Assembly (NCBI RefSeq): GCF_000006565.2
Contig: NC_031473.1
Span: 2,396,134 to 2,460,133, forward strand
DNA: 64,000 nucleotides
Direction of reading: 5' to 3'
Source of the DNA: Toxoplasma gondii ME49
Lineage: Eukaryota > Apicomplexa > Conoidasida > Eucoccidiorida > Sarcocystidae
The translations under genes were made by a program, and so were the position numbers. The notes beneath the pieces were generated by a model, which worked only from the letters and a program-made list of their open reading frames with translations, did not search any database and was not told the origin of the DNA. Below are positions 1 to 11,044 of the stretch, one piece after another (within the stretch, counting starts at the first letter, position 1; every line of letters begins with the position of its first letter).

Positions 1-52
1 TTTTGCTGTTGACAACAAAGCCCTTCTTCACGTGGACCGGAGGTTGTGCAAG

Positions 53-1276
53 ATGGAGCGGCTGGCGCTCCGTGCCGTGCTCTTGACTGTCGTCGCGGCT
101 AACGTATTCCGTTCTGAGGCGAGTGGATTAAAGGCTGAGCCAGATTTCACAGTTACCATTACCGAAAAAGGAGTGCAGGAAGACATGCAGCAGTTTTTTT
201 CGCTCGGACCTTCAGCGACTCTCCGAGTTGTTGACGAGAGCAACAGCGCGATCCTTCTGCCTGAAGCGGAAGGAGGGGAGGCACAGGACAGCGTAGCGTA
301 TGAGTTTGAGAATGGACACTGCAACTTCGGTAAAACAGTCGCGTACAAAGACATGTTTTCCGGGTATACGCAGCAAGTATGGGCCCGCTCCCCAGCTGAG
401 GCTGGCACCGGGGAAAAACATGGCGGAAAAACCTCGATCTACACATTTACGAATCCTCCTGTCGAGTATTTGAATGGGGGGGTCAGTTTCTGTGTGCGAT
501 TCATGACGAAAACCACAGTGACAACAAACACGACGACCACCACACCGACAACGACGACGGCGGCAACAGCTCACTCCTCAGCACCTACTGGGGGCTCGTC
601 ATCTGACTCCACTGGTGGTGAAGGCTCGTCACCTACGCCCGGTGACAGCGACGCACCTGAGCCTGGGACCGGCTCCGGTGGAGGTTCGTCGTCTGGAGAA
701 TCAGAGTCTCAACCGGATCCTCCACCATCCAATCAGCCCAGCGAAGAAGAACTGCCAGGAGTGCCGAGTGAGGAGGAAGGTGGTGACGGAGACTCAGCTC
801 AAGAAGGCGGACATAATTCGGGAAACGACCCTCAACATGGTACTGGCTCCTCGTCAAACGGGGCTGAGGCTCCTGAGCAACAGCAGCAACCACAGCAAAC
901 AGACTCTCAGAGCGTTCAGCCCCAGCTAGGTCACTCCGATCATGTCCTCCTTCATAATGACGGCGCAAACAGCCACGCCACCACAGAATCTTCTGATCCG
1001 GGACACGAACAAGTTCCATCCACCGAGGGCAAACTGCAATCTTCTCAGCTTCTGGGGCCGACAGCGTCTCAGGGTGCACCTCTCAGGAATTCAGACCCAT
1101 TCAGTGTTGGCAGGTATGCCCCCACTCGCTTGAGGCGACTTTCAGATGCAGATGATTCCACGGTGAAATACTTGACGATCGTCGTGCACTCGGCTGCCTG
1201 GGGTTTTGCAGCCACAACACTGTCGTATGCTGTTGCTATTATCTCGATGACAACGGCACTTTTGTCTGGTCTTTGA
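53..1276 (+). CDS. Array copy 1: secreted, predicted GPI-anchored surface antigen-like protein
   Basis: Single-exon gene of 407 residues. The first ATG in frame is at 53; the open frame runs a little further upstream but without an ATG. Residues 1 to about 24 form a signal peptide. The conserved family domain follows, with Cys90 in an HCNF motif and Cys147 in SFCVRF. Next is a Thr run, then a long Ser/Gly/Pro/Glu stalk with a Gln-rich patch (EQQQQPQQ). RLRRLS is at about 359-364, followed by a hydrophobic tail typical of a GPI-attachment signal. Family knowledge: this architecture resembles the polymorphic SAG-unrelated surface antigens or 'family A' proteins of Toxoplasma. The likely location is the parasite surface and no enzymatic motif is visible. 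The N-terminal half is almost identical to copy 3. The usual upstream module lies off the left edge. Confidence 0.85.
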   Translation: MERLALRAVLLTVVAANVFRSEASGLKAEPDFTVTITEKGVQEDMQQFFSLGPSATLRVVDESNSAILLPEAEGGEAQDSVAYEFENGHCNFGKTVAYKDMFSGYTQQVWARSPAEAGTGEKHGGKTSIYTFTNPPVEYLNGGVSFCVRFMTKTTVTTNTTTTTPTTTTAATAHSSAPTGGSSSDSTGGEGSSPTPGDSDAPEPGTGSGGGSSSGESESQPDPPPSNQPSEEELPGVPSEEEGGDGDSAQEGGHNSGNDPQHGTGSSSNGAEAPEQQQQPQQTDSQSVQPQLGHSDHVLLHNDGANSHATTESSDPGHEQVPSTEGKLQSSQLLGPTASQGAPLRNSDPFSVGRYAPTRLRRLSDADDSTVKYLTIVVHSAAWGFAATTLSYAVAIISMTTALLSGL

Positions 1277-2030
1277 TTCTGGAACACTGCAGAATGAGTT
1301 TGGGGAGCTATGCATTGGCGGGCGCACGGGTTCGTACAAGCACTACCATACTGCGTTGACGGCAGTGACGTGTAATTCGCAAATCTCCAAGAAGAGGATG
1401 GTTTGCACCTCAACGACTTGTCTCAAAAATCGTTCGTCGTGTTCCCTCTTCGAGCAATTCAAACTCACTCGCTACCTCGAACAGGCTAACAGTTTTTGAC
1501 TTGGGTAGAGAAACGAACATCCCATCGCCGAGTAATTGAATGAGTTCAGTTTCAGGCTGGATTTATGGAAACGAGAAACGTCCTGTGTCCCGCACAAAAA
1601 GACAAACTTTTTGTCGCAGGTGTTCCTTCTGTGTAATCTACCTTTCCAAATATTTTGCTTCCTCCGCTTCTACTTTAACTATGCGCCACTGACTGAAAAG
1701 TGATACAACGCTTATCATGTGGCAGACTTTTCAGTTGCTTCTGGGTGTATTCGTGGAGGTTTACGGGTAGTCAGAAGACGCCAGGGGTCATGTAGTCGGC
1801 ATTCTCGACTAACTCAGTTTCGGTGTGATCGGGAAGGCAACCGGTGTGACATATTCACCTGAGGGCACGATCCTGGTGCATACCAGCGTCAACAAACAAC
1901 TCCTTGTAAACAGTGGATATCCACGCTCATTTCTTCTGTTCATGGAAAAAGTCCCGCCTTTTATTTCGTGCATTATGGTGCACTTACTACAGCACTGGTG
2001 AAATCCTTCTTCGTGCTCACTTTTATCCTT
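1277..2030. other. Array spacer between copies 1 and 2
   Basis: No gene is supported here. Short stretches match other spacers in the array: a GAGTAATTGAATGAG-like element near 1530 and a GGAAGGCAACCGGTGTGAC-like element near 1832, the latter echoed near 4187 and 6419. This shows the duplication unit includes non-coding flanks. This spacer belongs to the short (about 1.0 kb) class. Confidence 0.6.
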
Positions 2031-2034
2031 CGAT

Positions 2035-2155
2035 TGTCAAGCAGGGTCACGTTCCGTGTCAAACCTGGCTGCGCCGCGGCCCGGGCAACCCAGAACACGC
2101 ACTCGCTTTTTCCTCCTCTGCGTGGCACGCTTGACATCTCGTGCATGTTTTTAGA
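2035..2155 (+). promoter_or_regulatory. Conserved upstream block of copy 2
   Basis: This GC-rich block is shared with the other spacers. Its CGCACTCGCTTTTTCCTCC segment is the counterpart of the GCGCTCCCTTTCTTTGC core and lies about 225 bases before the ATG at 2322. The fixed distance in all copies suggests core promoter or 5' UTR function, which is an inference. Confidence 0.45.
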
Positions 2156-2321
2156 GGCGTGCTGAGCCGTAGTATCACTCGTAATCCTATTCCATGTGGC
2201 ATGAAGACCACGACAAAGACCCTCCAACACAATCCTCCGGTGGCCTTTCGGCAATATACTTTGGTCCTATCTTCGAGGACCACAAACTCCTTTCCATTTC
2301 TTGCAACATAACGCGTGCAAG

Positions 2322-3640
2322 ATGAAACGGCAGGCGCTCCATGCCGCGCTGCTGACACTCCGTGTAGCCGGGGTGGAGCCCTGCGCCGCGTCTGATTCCA
2401 GTGGACAGGAAACTGAACCGGACTTCACTGTAACCATTGGATCCAGAGGCGTGGAGGAAACTAGTCGGGAGGTTTTTTCTCTCGGACCTTCTGCAACTTT
2501 CCGTGTGGTTGACGAGAGCAACAAAGCGGTTTTCATGCCGGAATCGAGCACCACTGAGGACGATTACACATCACGGTTCAGGGTCGCGTATGCGTTCGAG
2601 AATGGGCGCTGCAATTTCACAAAAACTCTGGCGTAGAGACGCGTTTCCCGGCTATTCGCGTCCATTATGGATGCGCTCCTCAGCTCACGTAGGGAGGGGC
2701 GAGGAAGTGCCTGCTGGAACAGTTGCGAACTACACGCTTTCAAATCTTCCGGCTGACTCTATGAGTGAAGGGTTAAGTCTCTGCGTGCGGTTCATGACAT
2801 CCGCCGCAGCGACAACGTCGACCACGGCCAAGTCCCCGACAGCAGCGGTGGATTCCACCACAATGCCCTCAGAGTCCACTGAGGGCTCTTCAACCGGCCC
2901 CGCTGCCAGTAGCGGCTCGACGTCTCTGTCCGGTGGCGGTTCAGACTCGTCTACTGACCCAAGTAGACCACTGCAGCCATCGCCAGAGCTGCAACCACCG
3001 AAACAAGCGCAACTCGCTCCACAACAGCAACCCCCGGAAGCGCCGCAGAAACCGGCGCCATCGAAATCCCCGGCATCATCGCGGCCCAAAGAGAAACTTC
3101 CACCAACATTGCCCGACGACGGCCTAAAAGGAGACGAAGGTGAGGATCCCGGAGAAGCCGGTGAAGAAGGCGTCCAAGGCGAATTCACTCATGGCGGCGC
3201 TTCTCAGGATGAGACTGACGCTCTTGAGAAACAGGAGGAGTTACATCCGGTACCCGCTGACAACGCTATTAATGAGCCGCGCTCCTCGATTGTCGGCTCC
3301 CCCCAAAACCACACAACACCTAACATCAACACCGAAGCTGCTGAACAGGGAAACAGCACCGCCGCCTCCGTTGAGAAAGAACATCAGCCTCTTCAACCGT
3401 TGGATGAGGCGGCAGTGCAAGCCAAACCTGTCGAAAATCCTGGCCAAGACAATGCTAGTGACGATGCCCCGTCTCTTGAGGCGGCTTTCAGACGTAGAGA
3501 CTTCTACGGTGACACACCTGACGATCGTTGTGCACTCCGCCGCCTGGGTTTCTTCACGCACGACACTGTCGTTATCAGTTGCTGTATTGTCGGTAGCAAT
3601 GACACTTCTGTCCAACACCTTATTCTGGGGAGAAATGTCG
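2322..3640 (+). pseudogene. Array copy 2: frameshifted family member
   Basis: The reading frame opens at ATG 2322 with a normal signal peptide and family domain, then stops at 2634-2636, just after the CNF motif. At this point copy 10 has two additional bases (GCGTACAGAG against GCGTAGAG), so a two-base deletion explains the break. The family sequence continues in another frame (FPGYSRPLWM, a Thr/Ser stalk, a Pro/Gln-rich segment). The C-terminal RRLSD and hydrophobic tail near 3475-3630 lie in a third frame, so a second frameshift sits upstream of about 3470. The family stop codon is also missing. The region after the first break is the closest relative in the window of the middle of copy 10. 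No functional full-length product is expected. Confidence 0.8.
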
Positions 3641-4355
3641 GAACTTTGGGGACTTTCAGTGGGGACGCACAGTTTTTGGTACAAACACTTTCACACCCTG
3701 TGGGCAGGAGCCAGAGACAATTCGTCTATTCAAGCAGGATACGGTGTGATCCTTTACGCCCGGTATCAAAAATCCTTCGTCGGAACACCCGTTCAACCTG
3801 CGTCACGTGGTCGCGACGCACTCACTATATGTATCAACCAAGCACTTTTTTAGGAGACTCGGCAAACAGCCTTCCAGCCGACTAGTAGTTGGGTGAATTG
3901 AGCGTCAGCCTGGGTACCCGGAAACGAGAAATAGTTGCATCTCGCAAGACCGTCTCGAACGCTAACCTCGGTGACCGGTGGTCCTTCTTAAGAATGGCCT
4001 TTACAGCCGCCTCGTCCGCTTCTTATTTTTACTGGGGGCCACACACGGTAAAGGTGATGCAAAGATCATCATGAGGCGGTATTCTGGGATCCTTCCCAAC
4101 GTGCTACTGTCCGCCCACATGTGGCAAGAACGCACCAGAGAGACCCTGCAGTCTTCCTTCGCAGCTGAATCAGTTCGAGTAAGGTCGGAAAGGCATCCGG
4201 TGTGACGGTTCTGCCACTGGGCGAGGTCATGATGCAAATCGGCGTCCACAGAGGATGCCTGGTGTTAAATCTCACATTCGGCTCGTGCTAAAGTGTCGTC
4301 GTACACGCGGAAGCGAGGGATTTTTCACCCTGCCGTTCTTGCCCCCTTCCTTTAC
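3641..4355. other. Array spacer between copies 2 and 3
   Basis: No gene is supported. It holds diverged spacer repeats, including the GGTCGGAAAGGCATCCGGTG-like element near 4183 that recurs in other spacers. It belongs to the short spacer class. Confidence 0.55.
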
Positions 4356-4359
4356 CCCA

Positions 4360-4465
4360 CAGGGTCACATTCTGTGTGTCAGCCGCCGCGCCGGTCCAGG
4401 CGACCCAGCGCACCCGCTCCCTTTCTTTGCGTCGGCGCGCCGCGCTATGGATGTCATGCGTGAAA
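4360..4465 (+). promoter_or_regulatory. Conserved upstream block of copy 3
   Basis: It contains CCGCTCCCTTTCTTTGC about 226 bases before the start codon at 4640, in the same position as in the other copies. A GGTCACATTCTGTGTGTCA segment lies just upstream. The role as promoter or 5' UTR is inferred from conservation and spacing only. Confidence 0.5.
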
Positions 4466-4639
4466 CGCAGCGCCCTTCTGAGCGGTGGTTTTACTCGCGA
4501 TGTTACTGCATGATGGCTTGACAGCCATGACAAATGCAATCCCACACCCACCTCAGGTGGGCGTTTTGAGAAGGAAATCCCGTGTTTGTTCTGTGCATCA
4601 CCAACTCCCCTCCATTTAATCCACCACAACACGTGCAAG

Positions 4640-5869
4640 ATGAAACGGCACGCCCTTCAAATCGTGCTGCTGGCTTTTTTTGTGGTCAACGTGGCGCCCA
4701 GCGCCGCGTCTGAAGGCAATGGAACAGAGACTGGGGCAGATTTCACTGTTACTATTAGCAGAGAAGGAGTGAAAGAAGACATGCAGCAGTTTTTTTCGCT
4801 CGGACCTTCAGCGACTCTCCGAGTTGTCGACGAGAGCAACAGCGCGATCCTTCTGCCTCAAGCGGAAGGAGGGGAGGCACAGGACAGCGTAGCGTATGAG
4901 TTTGAGAATGGACACTGCAACTTCGGTAAAACAATCGCGTACAAGGACATGTTTTCCGGGTATACGGAGCAAGTATGGGCCCGCTCCTCAGCTGAGGCTG
5001 GCACCGAGGAAAAACATGGCGGAAAAACCTCGATCTACACATTTACGAATCCTCCTGTCGAGTATTTGAATGGGGGGGTCAGTTTCTGTGTGCGATTCAT
5101 GACGAAACCCGCAGTGACAACAACCACGACGACCACCACACCGACAACGACGACGGCGGCAACAGCTCACTCCTCAGCACCTACTGAAGGCTCGTCATCT
5201 GACTCCACTGGTGGTGAAGGCTCGTCACCTACGCCCGGTGACAGCGACGCAACTCAGCCTGGGACCGGCGGCGGTGGAGGTTCGTCGTCTGGAGATTTGG
5301 AGGTGCCAGAACAGTCCCCGGCACCGAAGCCCCCCCTTGGCGCAGGTCCCCAAGACCACCAGAATGGGCAGGAAGGCCCACATGAAGGAGGTCAAGGAGA
5401 ATCCGAAGACGCACACCACACCGCTGAACAAATTATATCTGGTCAATCGGAAGGCGGGACTGGACAATCCGCAGAGTCTCCTCAATCGCCGCTGTCTGCT
5501 GGCAGCACTACTGATGGGGGTCATTCTTCGAGTGACCTGACCCAACAATCCTATGGTGCACAACATGACGCCAGGAGCAAATCGCACACTGTGACAGGCG
5601 GAACGGCCTCCTCCGATGCGGAACCGCCACAAAATGCTCAAGCTTCCGGTTTACAAACTTCTCACGGCGCACTCGCAGGTGCGGCCGGCCATCACGATCC
5701 TTCTACTGAGGACCAGCCGCGCTTGAGGCGGCTTTCTGACACAGACGCTTCAGCAGTGAAATACTTGACGATCGTCTTGCACTCCGCTGCTGCGAGCTCA
5801 TCCACAAACACACTGCTGGTGCCAGTTGCGTTGCTGTCCATAACAGCAACACGTCTTTTTTCCGTGTAA
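4640..5869 (+). CDS. Array copy 3: secreted, predicted GPI-anchored surface antigen-like protein
   Basis: Single exon, 409 residues, starting at the ATG of the context GCAAGATGAAACGG that matches the starts of its paralogues; an upstream open extension lacks an ATG. It has a signal peptide (about residues 1-25), then the family domain with HCNF and SFCVRF cysteines, a run of Thr (TTTTTTTTPTTTT), a long Ser/Gly/Glu/His stalk, LRRLSD and a hydrophobic tail. From about 4772 to 5298 it is almost identical in DNA to copy 1, while the stalk after that point is unrelated. That pattern suggests gene conversion or recent partial duplication restricted to the N-terminal domain. The predicted location is the cell surface through a GPI anchor. 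Confidence 0.88.
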   Translation: MKRHALQIVLLAFFVVNVAPSAASEGNGTETGADFTVTISREGVKEDMQQFFSLGPSATLRVVDESNSAILLPQAEGGEAQDSVAYEFENGHCNFGKTIAYKDMFSGYTEQVWARSSAEAGTEEKHGGKTSIYTFTNPPVEYLNGGVSFCVRFMTKPAVTTTTTTTTPTTTTAATAHSSAPTEGSSSDSTGGEGSSPTPGDSDATQPGTGGGGGSSSGDLEVPEQSPAPKPPLGAGPQDHQNGQEGPHEGGQGESEDAHHTAEQIISGQSEGGTGQSAESPQSPLSAGSTTDGGHSSSDLTQQSYGAQHDARSKSHTVTGGTASSDAEPPQNAQASGLQTSHGALAGAAGHHDPSTEDQPRLRRLSDTDASAVKYLTIVLHSAAASSSTNTLLVPVALLSITATRLFSV

Positions 5870-7404
5870 TTTCTGGAAGCAATAGGGTGCTTTCTGATTC
5901 GAACCATTCCGTTTCCTCAGGCCCAATGATATATGCGAACACTATCGCACTCCACTGAAGGATGCCACGCGTAATTCGTGTATACACCAAGCAGGGTGTG
6001 GCCTGCAATGTTTGCGACCGTCTTCAAGCGTGCTTTTTCAGCTCCAACTTTTCGAGATGCTTTAATTCCACCAGAAATTTCAAGCAACAAAATTAATTTT
6101 TGGTAGGCGACGACTAGCGCATTTTTTGTCGACGCGTAATTGAGTGACTAAATACTCGGACCAGGTGTCAGCACGCTGGAAAGTTGTCATCCCTCCTGAA
6201 ACTTTCTACGTCCTAAACTTCTGTAAACGGCGTTTCCTCTGATTAGTTGGCTTTGTCGAACGCTATTTCGTTGGGGAGCCAAAACGATGATGATCAAAAC
6301 ACAACCGTCCTTTGACGTGCCTCGCTTCTCCCTTAGACGCGCCGTAGTAGTGTTATGGATGGGAGAGGAGCGCGATGGGTTCTGCTTTCGTTCTCGACTG
6401 GTTGCATTCGGGTTAATTTCGGAAGGCAATCGGTGTGACAGTTCCGTCCGGGGTCACGGTCACGGTGTAAGGCAGCGGCCACACAAATTCCCTGACGCGT
6501 GCCACGTCTCGGCACCATTTTGTTTCCTCACAAACACAACTACAGTATTTGATCTGTTCCGTATGTCTTCTCTACCGCCGTGCAAGCGTGGTTTTGGTTC
6601 GTTCTCATTTGTCACTACCCTTGGAGTACACAGTCAGAGCCTTACTCTGCCCCGACGCCGATCTGTGGATGACGGCAACCGTGTTCCATCATTTTGTCCT
6701 GTGATGGAGGGCTACGTCTCACGTGCATGTGGTCTTGCACCATTCTGATCACTGGAGCATGCAACCACAATTTCTTTTTAATGGCAAATCGAATGCCGAC
6801 TGAAAATCCGCAACCACGTGTGGGTCGCCATCCGGCGCTCTGACCGTGTGTGCTGGCGTAAACACCCATTAATTTGTTTATGTGAATTATACGAGAATCA
6901 TGTACGATGAAACAGAAGGAGAATGGAAAGAGCGCTTCCGTGCATCATCCCAGAGGCAGGAAACGGCATTGATGACTACGGCTACGATCAATCAGTCTGT
7001 GTTGCGAGAGTCTGGCTCGATGTTTACAGGAACATAGTAGGTTGGATTTGGTCGCTATCCGGGGAACTTACATACAGTCGGGTAATCTCCTGAGATATTG
7101 CGATTTCCACTGATGCATATTCACGGAGGAGATTTGCCCTCCGCTGCATGAGTATCAATGAGTGTAACTTTTGCTCTTGTCGTCTTCCCACCGTTGTCTC
7201 AGTTACCCAATTACCCAGTTGTTGGAATGTGTGGACGACACGGAAATACAAAACCGCATTCCAACGATGTCTCTCAGAACTCCCTACCTTATCCTGTCCT
7301 TCAACAACTGGAATGTTTAAACGACGTGTCTTGTCGTAAGTTGCTCCACCACATACTCTGATCGGTACGTTCCACAAAATATGTTAGTTGTCAGTTAGGT
7401 AGAC
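5870..7404. other. Long array spacer between copies 3 and 4
   Basis: No gene is supported. The first part (about 5935-6010) matches the 3' flank of copy 4 (about 9190-9265). The stretch from about 6138 to 6320 matches the one from about 9387 to 9560. A third stretch near 7160-7330 matches about 10365-10540. The long spacers therefore share an ordered series of diverged segments, as expected for duplication of the whole gene-plus-spacer unit. Confidence 0.6.
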
Positions 7405-7690
7405 ACTCACCGTGTCGATGCAACCCTGTGGGCCCCACGCATTCCCATATTTGTGTTAAAAGTTGTCCCCATATCGGCCACACGCAGGAAAGAGGCGTTT
7501 TTCAGCTCCACCAAACCTGCCATGTTTTACTTCAAGCCAGGAGGATCCGGTGTGGCTTGCGATTGTTGGACAAGCTGGTTTTATTCTCTCAGTTGCAGCG
7601 CCCAGGCAAAAAGAACCGCCTCACGCGCTCCCTTTCTTTGCCCGCGAGACGCGCGCTACGCGGCACGAGCACGTGACTTTCACCGCGACT
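7405..7690 (+). promoter_or_regulatory. Conserved upstream module of copy 4
   Basis: Two conserved blocks are present. Block A (GGGCCCCACGCATTCCC) lies about 407 bases before the start codon at 7839. Block B (GCGCTCCCTTTCTTTGC) lies about 214 bases before it and is followed by GCACGTGACTTTCACC. Both recur at the same distances in other copies. Promoter function is inferred. Confidence 0.55.
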
Positions 7691-7838
7691 CAGGCATTGA
7701 AGGCTGGAGGCGCGCTGAAGTGGGAAGGCTGTCTGAATAAAATCCGAACTAACCTCCGTTACCCATTTGATACTTCTATCGTTGTGTTCTTCATTGGACC
7801 ACAAACCAATTTTTTTCGTGGATTAAATCACGCTGAAG

Positions 7839-9140
7839 ATGGCGTGCCAGGCACTGCGTGCCGCGTTGCTGGCCTTCCTTGTGGCCATCACAGTGCCCGG
7901 CGCCCCATCTGAGGCCAGTGGATCAGAAACTGAACCAGACTTCATTGTTACCATTCGCTCGAATGGCGTGCAGGAAAATACTCAGCAAGTGTTTTCGCTC
8001 CGACCTTCCGCAACTCTCCGCGTGGTTGACGAGAGCGCCAAAGCCTTCTTTCTGCCGCAGTCGGCAACTGCCGACCAAGATTCGGCGCCAGGCTACAATT
8101 TTGCTTATGTATTTGAGAATGGTCGCTGCAACTTTGAAAGAACTGTCGCATACAAGGATGCTTTCCCGGGACACTCCCAGCCCTTGTGGGTTCGATCCGC
8201 ATCTCACGAGAACGCCGGTGGAATCGTGCCTGAGGACGGTATTCCGGTCTACACATTTACGAACCCTCCTGCGGAGCATTTGAATGGTGGAGTCAGTTTC
8301 TGTGTGAGGTTCACGACAGACTCCGCAGCGACATCCACAACGACCAAGTCACCGACAGGAGCAGTGGAATCCACGACAAGGCCCTCAGACTTCACTGAAG
8401 GCTCGTCAAGTGGCCCCACTGTCAGCAGCGGCTCAACATCTCAATCCAGTGGCGATGAAGGCACATTGCCTGGCGCCGGTGCAGAAGGAGGCACCAGTGG
8501 TGACTCCTCTGAAAATACAGACGATGAGGCACGTCCCCAGGTACCACAGCCGCCCGCCAGTGTTCCTCCGTCACAGCCGCCGAATACCAACGAAGAAGAA
8601 GAAGACAAAGATGCTGGCAGTGGAAAAGCACATGAAGATGGACCCGGTGTAGAAGGACCTAACAAAGGTGACGCCGGAAACGGTTCAGCTGATTCTGGAC
8701 CATCGGGGGTGGTGCCTGATCAAGACGAGACACAGCCTCAATTAGAGCCGTCAGGGACGGGCAACGATCTTCCCGCGGCAGATTCCTCGAGTGCCCTTCC
8801 TCAACAATCTCAAGACCCACAACACATCGCTAACAACAAAGAACCTGCCCTGTCAGACAGCACAGACCTTGCTGGATCTGAAGCACCACACCATTCTGCC
8901 GAAACTCCAGCGTCGACAACGTCGCAAGGCGCAGTCACAGGGAGTGCTGGAAATGATGGTGTTGCTGAGGGCAACGCAAGGTTGAGGCGGCTGTCGGACA
9001 CAGAAACATCATCAGTAAAGTATTTGACGATCATTGTGCACTCTGCTGCTGTGGGCTCATCTGCTGGCACTCTGACGCTCTCAGCTGCTTTGCTGTCTAT
9101 AACGGCAACCGTCTGTTTGGCATTTGATTATGGGATTTAA
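7839..9140 (+). CDS. Array copy 4: secreted, predicted GPI-anchored surface antigen-like protein
   Basis: Single exon, 433 residues, starting at the first in-frame ATG (7839), directly followed by the family signal peptide (ALRAALLAFLVAITVP). The conserved domain carries the paired cysteines in RCNF and SFCVRF. The stalk is Thr-rich and then Ser/Gly/Glu/Asp-rich with a short acidic EEEEDKD patch. RLRRLSDTETS precedes the hydrophobic tail. DNA from about 7855 to 8335 is almost identical to copy 5, with a handful of substitutions, but the two stalks are unrelated. Surface exposure, a GPI anchor and dense O-glycosylation of the stalk are inferred from composition and from what is known of coccidian surface antigens. 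Confidence 0.88.
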   Translation: MACQALRAALLAFLVAITVPGAPSEASGSETEPDFIVTIRSNGVQENTQQVFSLRPSATLRVVDESAKAFFLPQSATADQDSAPGYNFAYVFENGRCNFERTVAYKDAFPGHSQPLWVRSASHENAGGIVPEDGIPVYTFTNPPAEHLNGGVSFCVRFTTDSAATSTTTKSPTGAVESTTRPSDFTEGSSSGPTVSSGSTSQSSGDEGTLPGAGAEGGTSGDSSENTDDEARPQVPQPPASVPPSQPPNTNEEEEDKDAGSGKAHEDGPGVEGPNKGDAGNGSADSGPSGVVPDQDETQPQLEPSGTGNDLPAADSSSALPQQSQDPQHIANNKEPALSDSTDLAGSEAPHHSAETPASTTSQGAVTGSAGNDGVAEGNARLRRLSDTETSSVKYLTIIVHSAAVGSSAGTLTLSAALLSITATVCLAFDYGI

Positions 9141-10606
9141 TAAGCTGCAGTCGACTTGAAGAATTACACATTGGCACGCCCAACAGTTTATGCGGCCACT
9201 ATCACATTTCACTGAAGGGCGCCAGGCGTGCTTCGTATATCCACCACGTAAGATGTGGCCTGAGTCCGTCATCTAGTATCCTTTGTCAGCGCTACTTCCC
9301 GAGGTGTCAACTTTCGCTGGCGGATCCGAACAACTACATTCGTTTTGGGCGCGCGTAAAATAACTGATTTGATGTCAACTCATAATTGAGTGATTGACTC
9401 TTCAGGACGAATGGGGGTACGTTAGAATTGTGCCTGCCCTCGTGACACCTTCTCAGACCCTAACTTACGCAGACGACACTTCTTCTATTTCGTCCCTTCA
9501 ACCAGTTCATTAATGGGGAGCCCTGACGATAACCACCAAAGCACGATCATCCTTTGACGGTGCCTTAAAACATTCTTTGACACAATAGTGTACAATCGTA
9601 GGTGGGAAGGGGGTGTATTGGTTTTTTATAGTCGTTTTTGTTCACTGAACCTGCTAGGACAAGTGCGGGAAGCAAGTGATGTGACAGATCCTCCGGAGGC
9701 CGCGGTGATGGCGCAAGGGCACTGTCACACAACATCCCTTATCCATATCGCATATCATCAGCTTTTTCATTGCACATAGACAGCGATTCACTTTTCGATC
9801 ATCTATGTAAGTCGCGTGTTCCACTATGCGAATGAAATTACCTCTCACTACCACATGAACGCCTCATAGCTACACACGGCCACAATATCATTCTACCCCG
9901 GAGCTGCCACAGGCAAGCCGCCACACGATTTGCTTGTTTCTGTAATCGGGTAGAATATTCGGTATCACGTGCATGTGACAGTTCAGCGTCCTTAGCACTG
10001 GAGTTTGCAGTGACGAGACAGCTGAATATTGGTTAGAAGCCCGCCTCAGAAAGATTTGCCAAGTTTGGCTTGGCACCGAGCGCGCCGATGTCGTGCTTCG
10101 ACGCTGGCCACCAACGAATGTTGCTGTGTAAAGCAGACATGACTCATGCGCGGTGAAGCTGCGTGAAAGTAGGCAGAGAGCATCCTTAGATCACTCTAGC
10201 AGGAAGTAGCACTGACGGCAATGTCTGTGGCTGGTAAGCGCGTGTCTGTGCCCCGTTCCGCACTCTGCAGGATAGCTCAATGTGTGACGCAATCATACGG
10301 CAGGTAGGCGCCAATCAAAAATCAACATCCATTTGAATGAATCGCTGGGTGATGATCAACAGCCAACGCAACTTTTTGCCCATAAGGTTTCCTCACTGTT
10401 GTCTCGGTCACACAGTTACCCCTCTTCGTTGGAAAGTATCGACAATGAGGAAATAGGAACCGCATTATACCGGGGTATCTCAGAGCATCGCATCCTGTAC
10501 TGTGCCTTAACATGTGGGATGTTAAAAGGACGTGTCTTGTCGTAATTAGCTCCACACGCTCCAATCGGTACGATCCTGAAAATAAGTTAGTTGTCAGTTA
10601 GGTAGC
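9141..10606. other. Long array spacer between copies 4 and 5
   Basis: No gene is supported. It is homologous in order to the spacer before copy 4: the 3' flank block near 9190-9265, a TAATTGAGTGATTGAC segment near 9387, and a block near 10365-10540. The small open frames within it lack family motifs and look like chance. Confidence 0.6.
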
Positions 10607-10890
10607 CGCGCACCGTGTCGATGCAGCACTCTGGCCCCACGCATTCCCGCATTTGTGTTAAAAGTTTTCCGCATATCGATCACTTGCAGAAGTAGGGCGG
10701 CCCCTCAGCTGCATTCATCTTGCGGTGCCCTGCGTGAAGCCAGCGGTATCCACTTTCGTTTTCCATTGTTGGCAAAGGTGGTCGCTACCCTCTCAGTTGC
10801 GGCGCCCTGCAAGAAGAGTCGCCTCATGCGCTCCCTTTCTTTGCTCGTGAGTGGCGCCTCAAGCAGCATGTGCATGTGCCTTTAATTGGC
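10607..10890 (+). promoter_or_regulatory. Conserved upstream module of copy 5
   Basis: Block A (GGCCCCACGCATTCCCGC) is about 411 bases and block B (GCGCTCCCTTTCTTTGC) about 217 bases before the ATG at 11045. Block B is followed by GCATGTGCATGTGCCTTT. The same order and spacing are found in the other copies. Confidence 0.55.
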
Positions 10891-11044
10891 GCTCCATGCG
10901 CCCGAGGCTGCAGACGGGATTACACGGCCGGGCTGGCGGAATAATCTTTGACGTCACATACAGATGCATTTCTTCTACTCAATTATTGTGTTCGTTCGCG
11001 GGTGACAAGCCTTCGTCTACCACGTGGAGCGTAACATAAACAAG

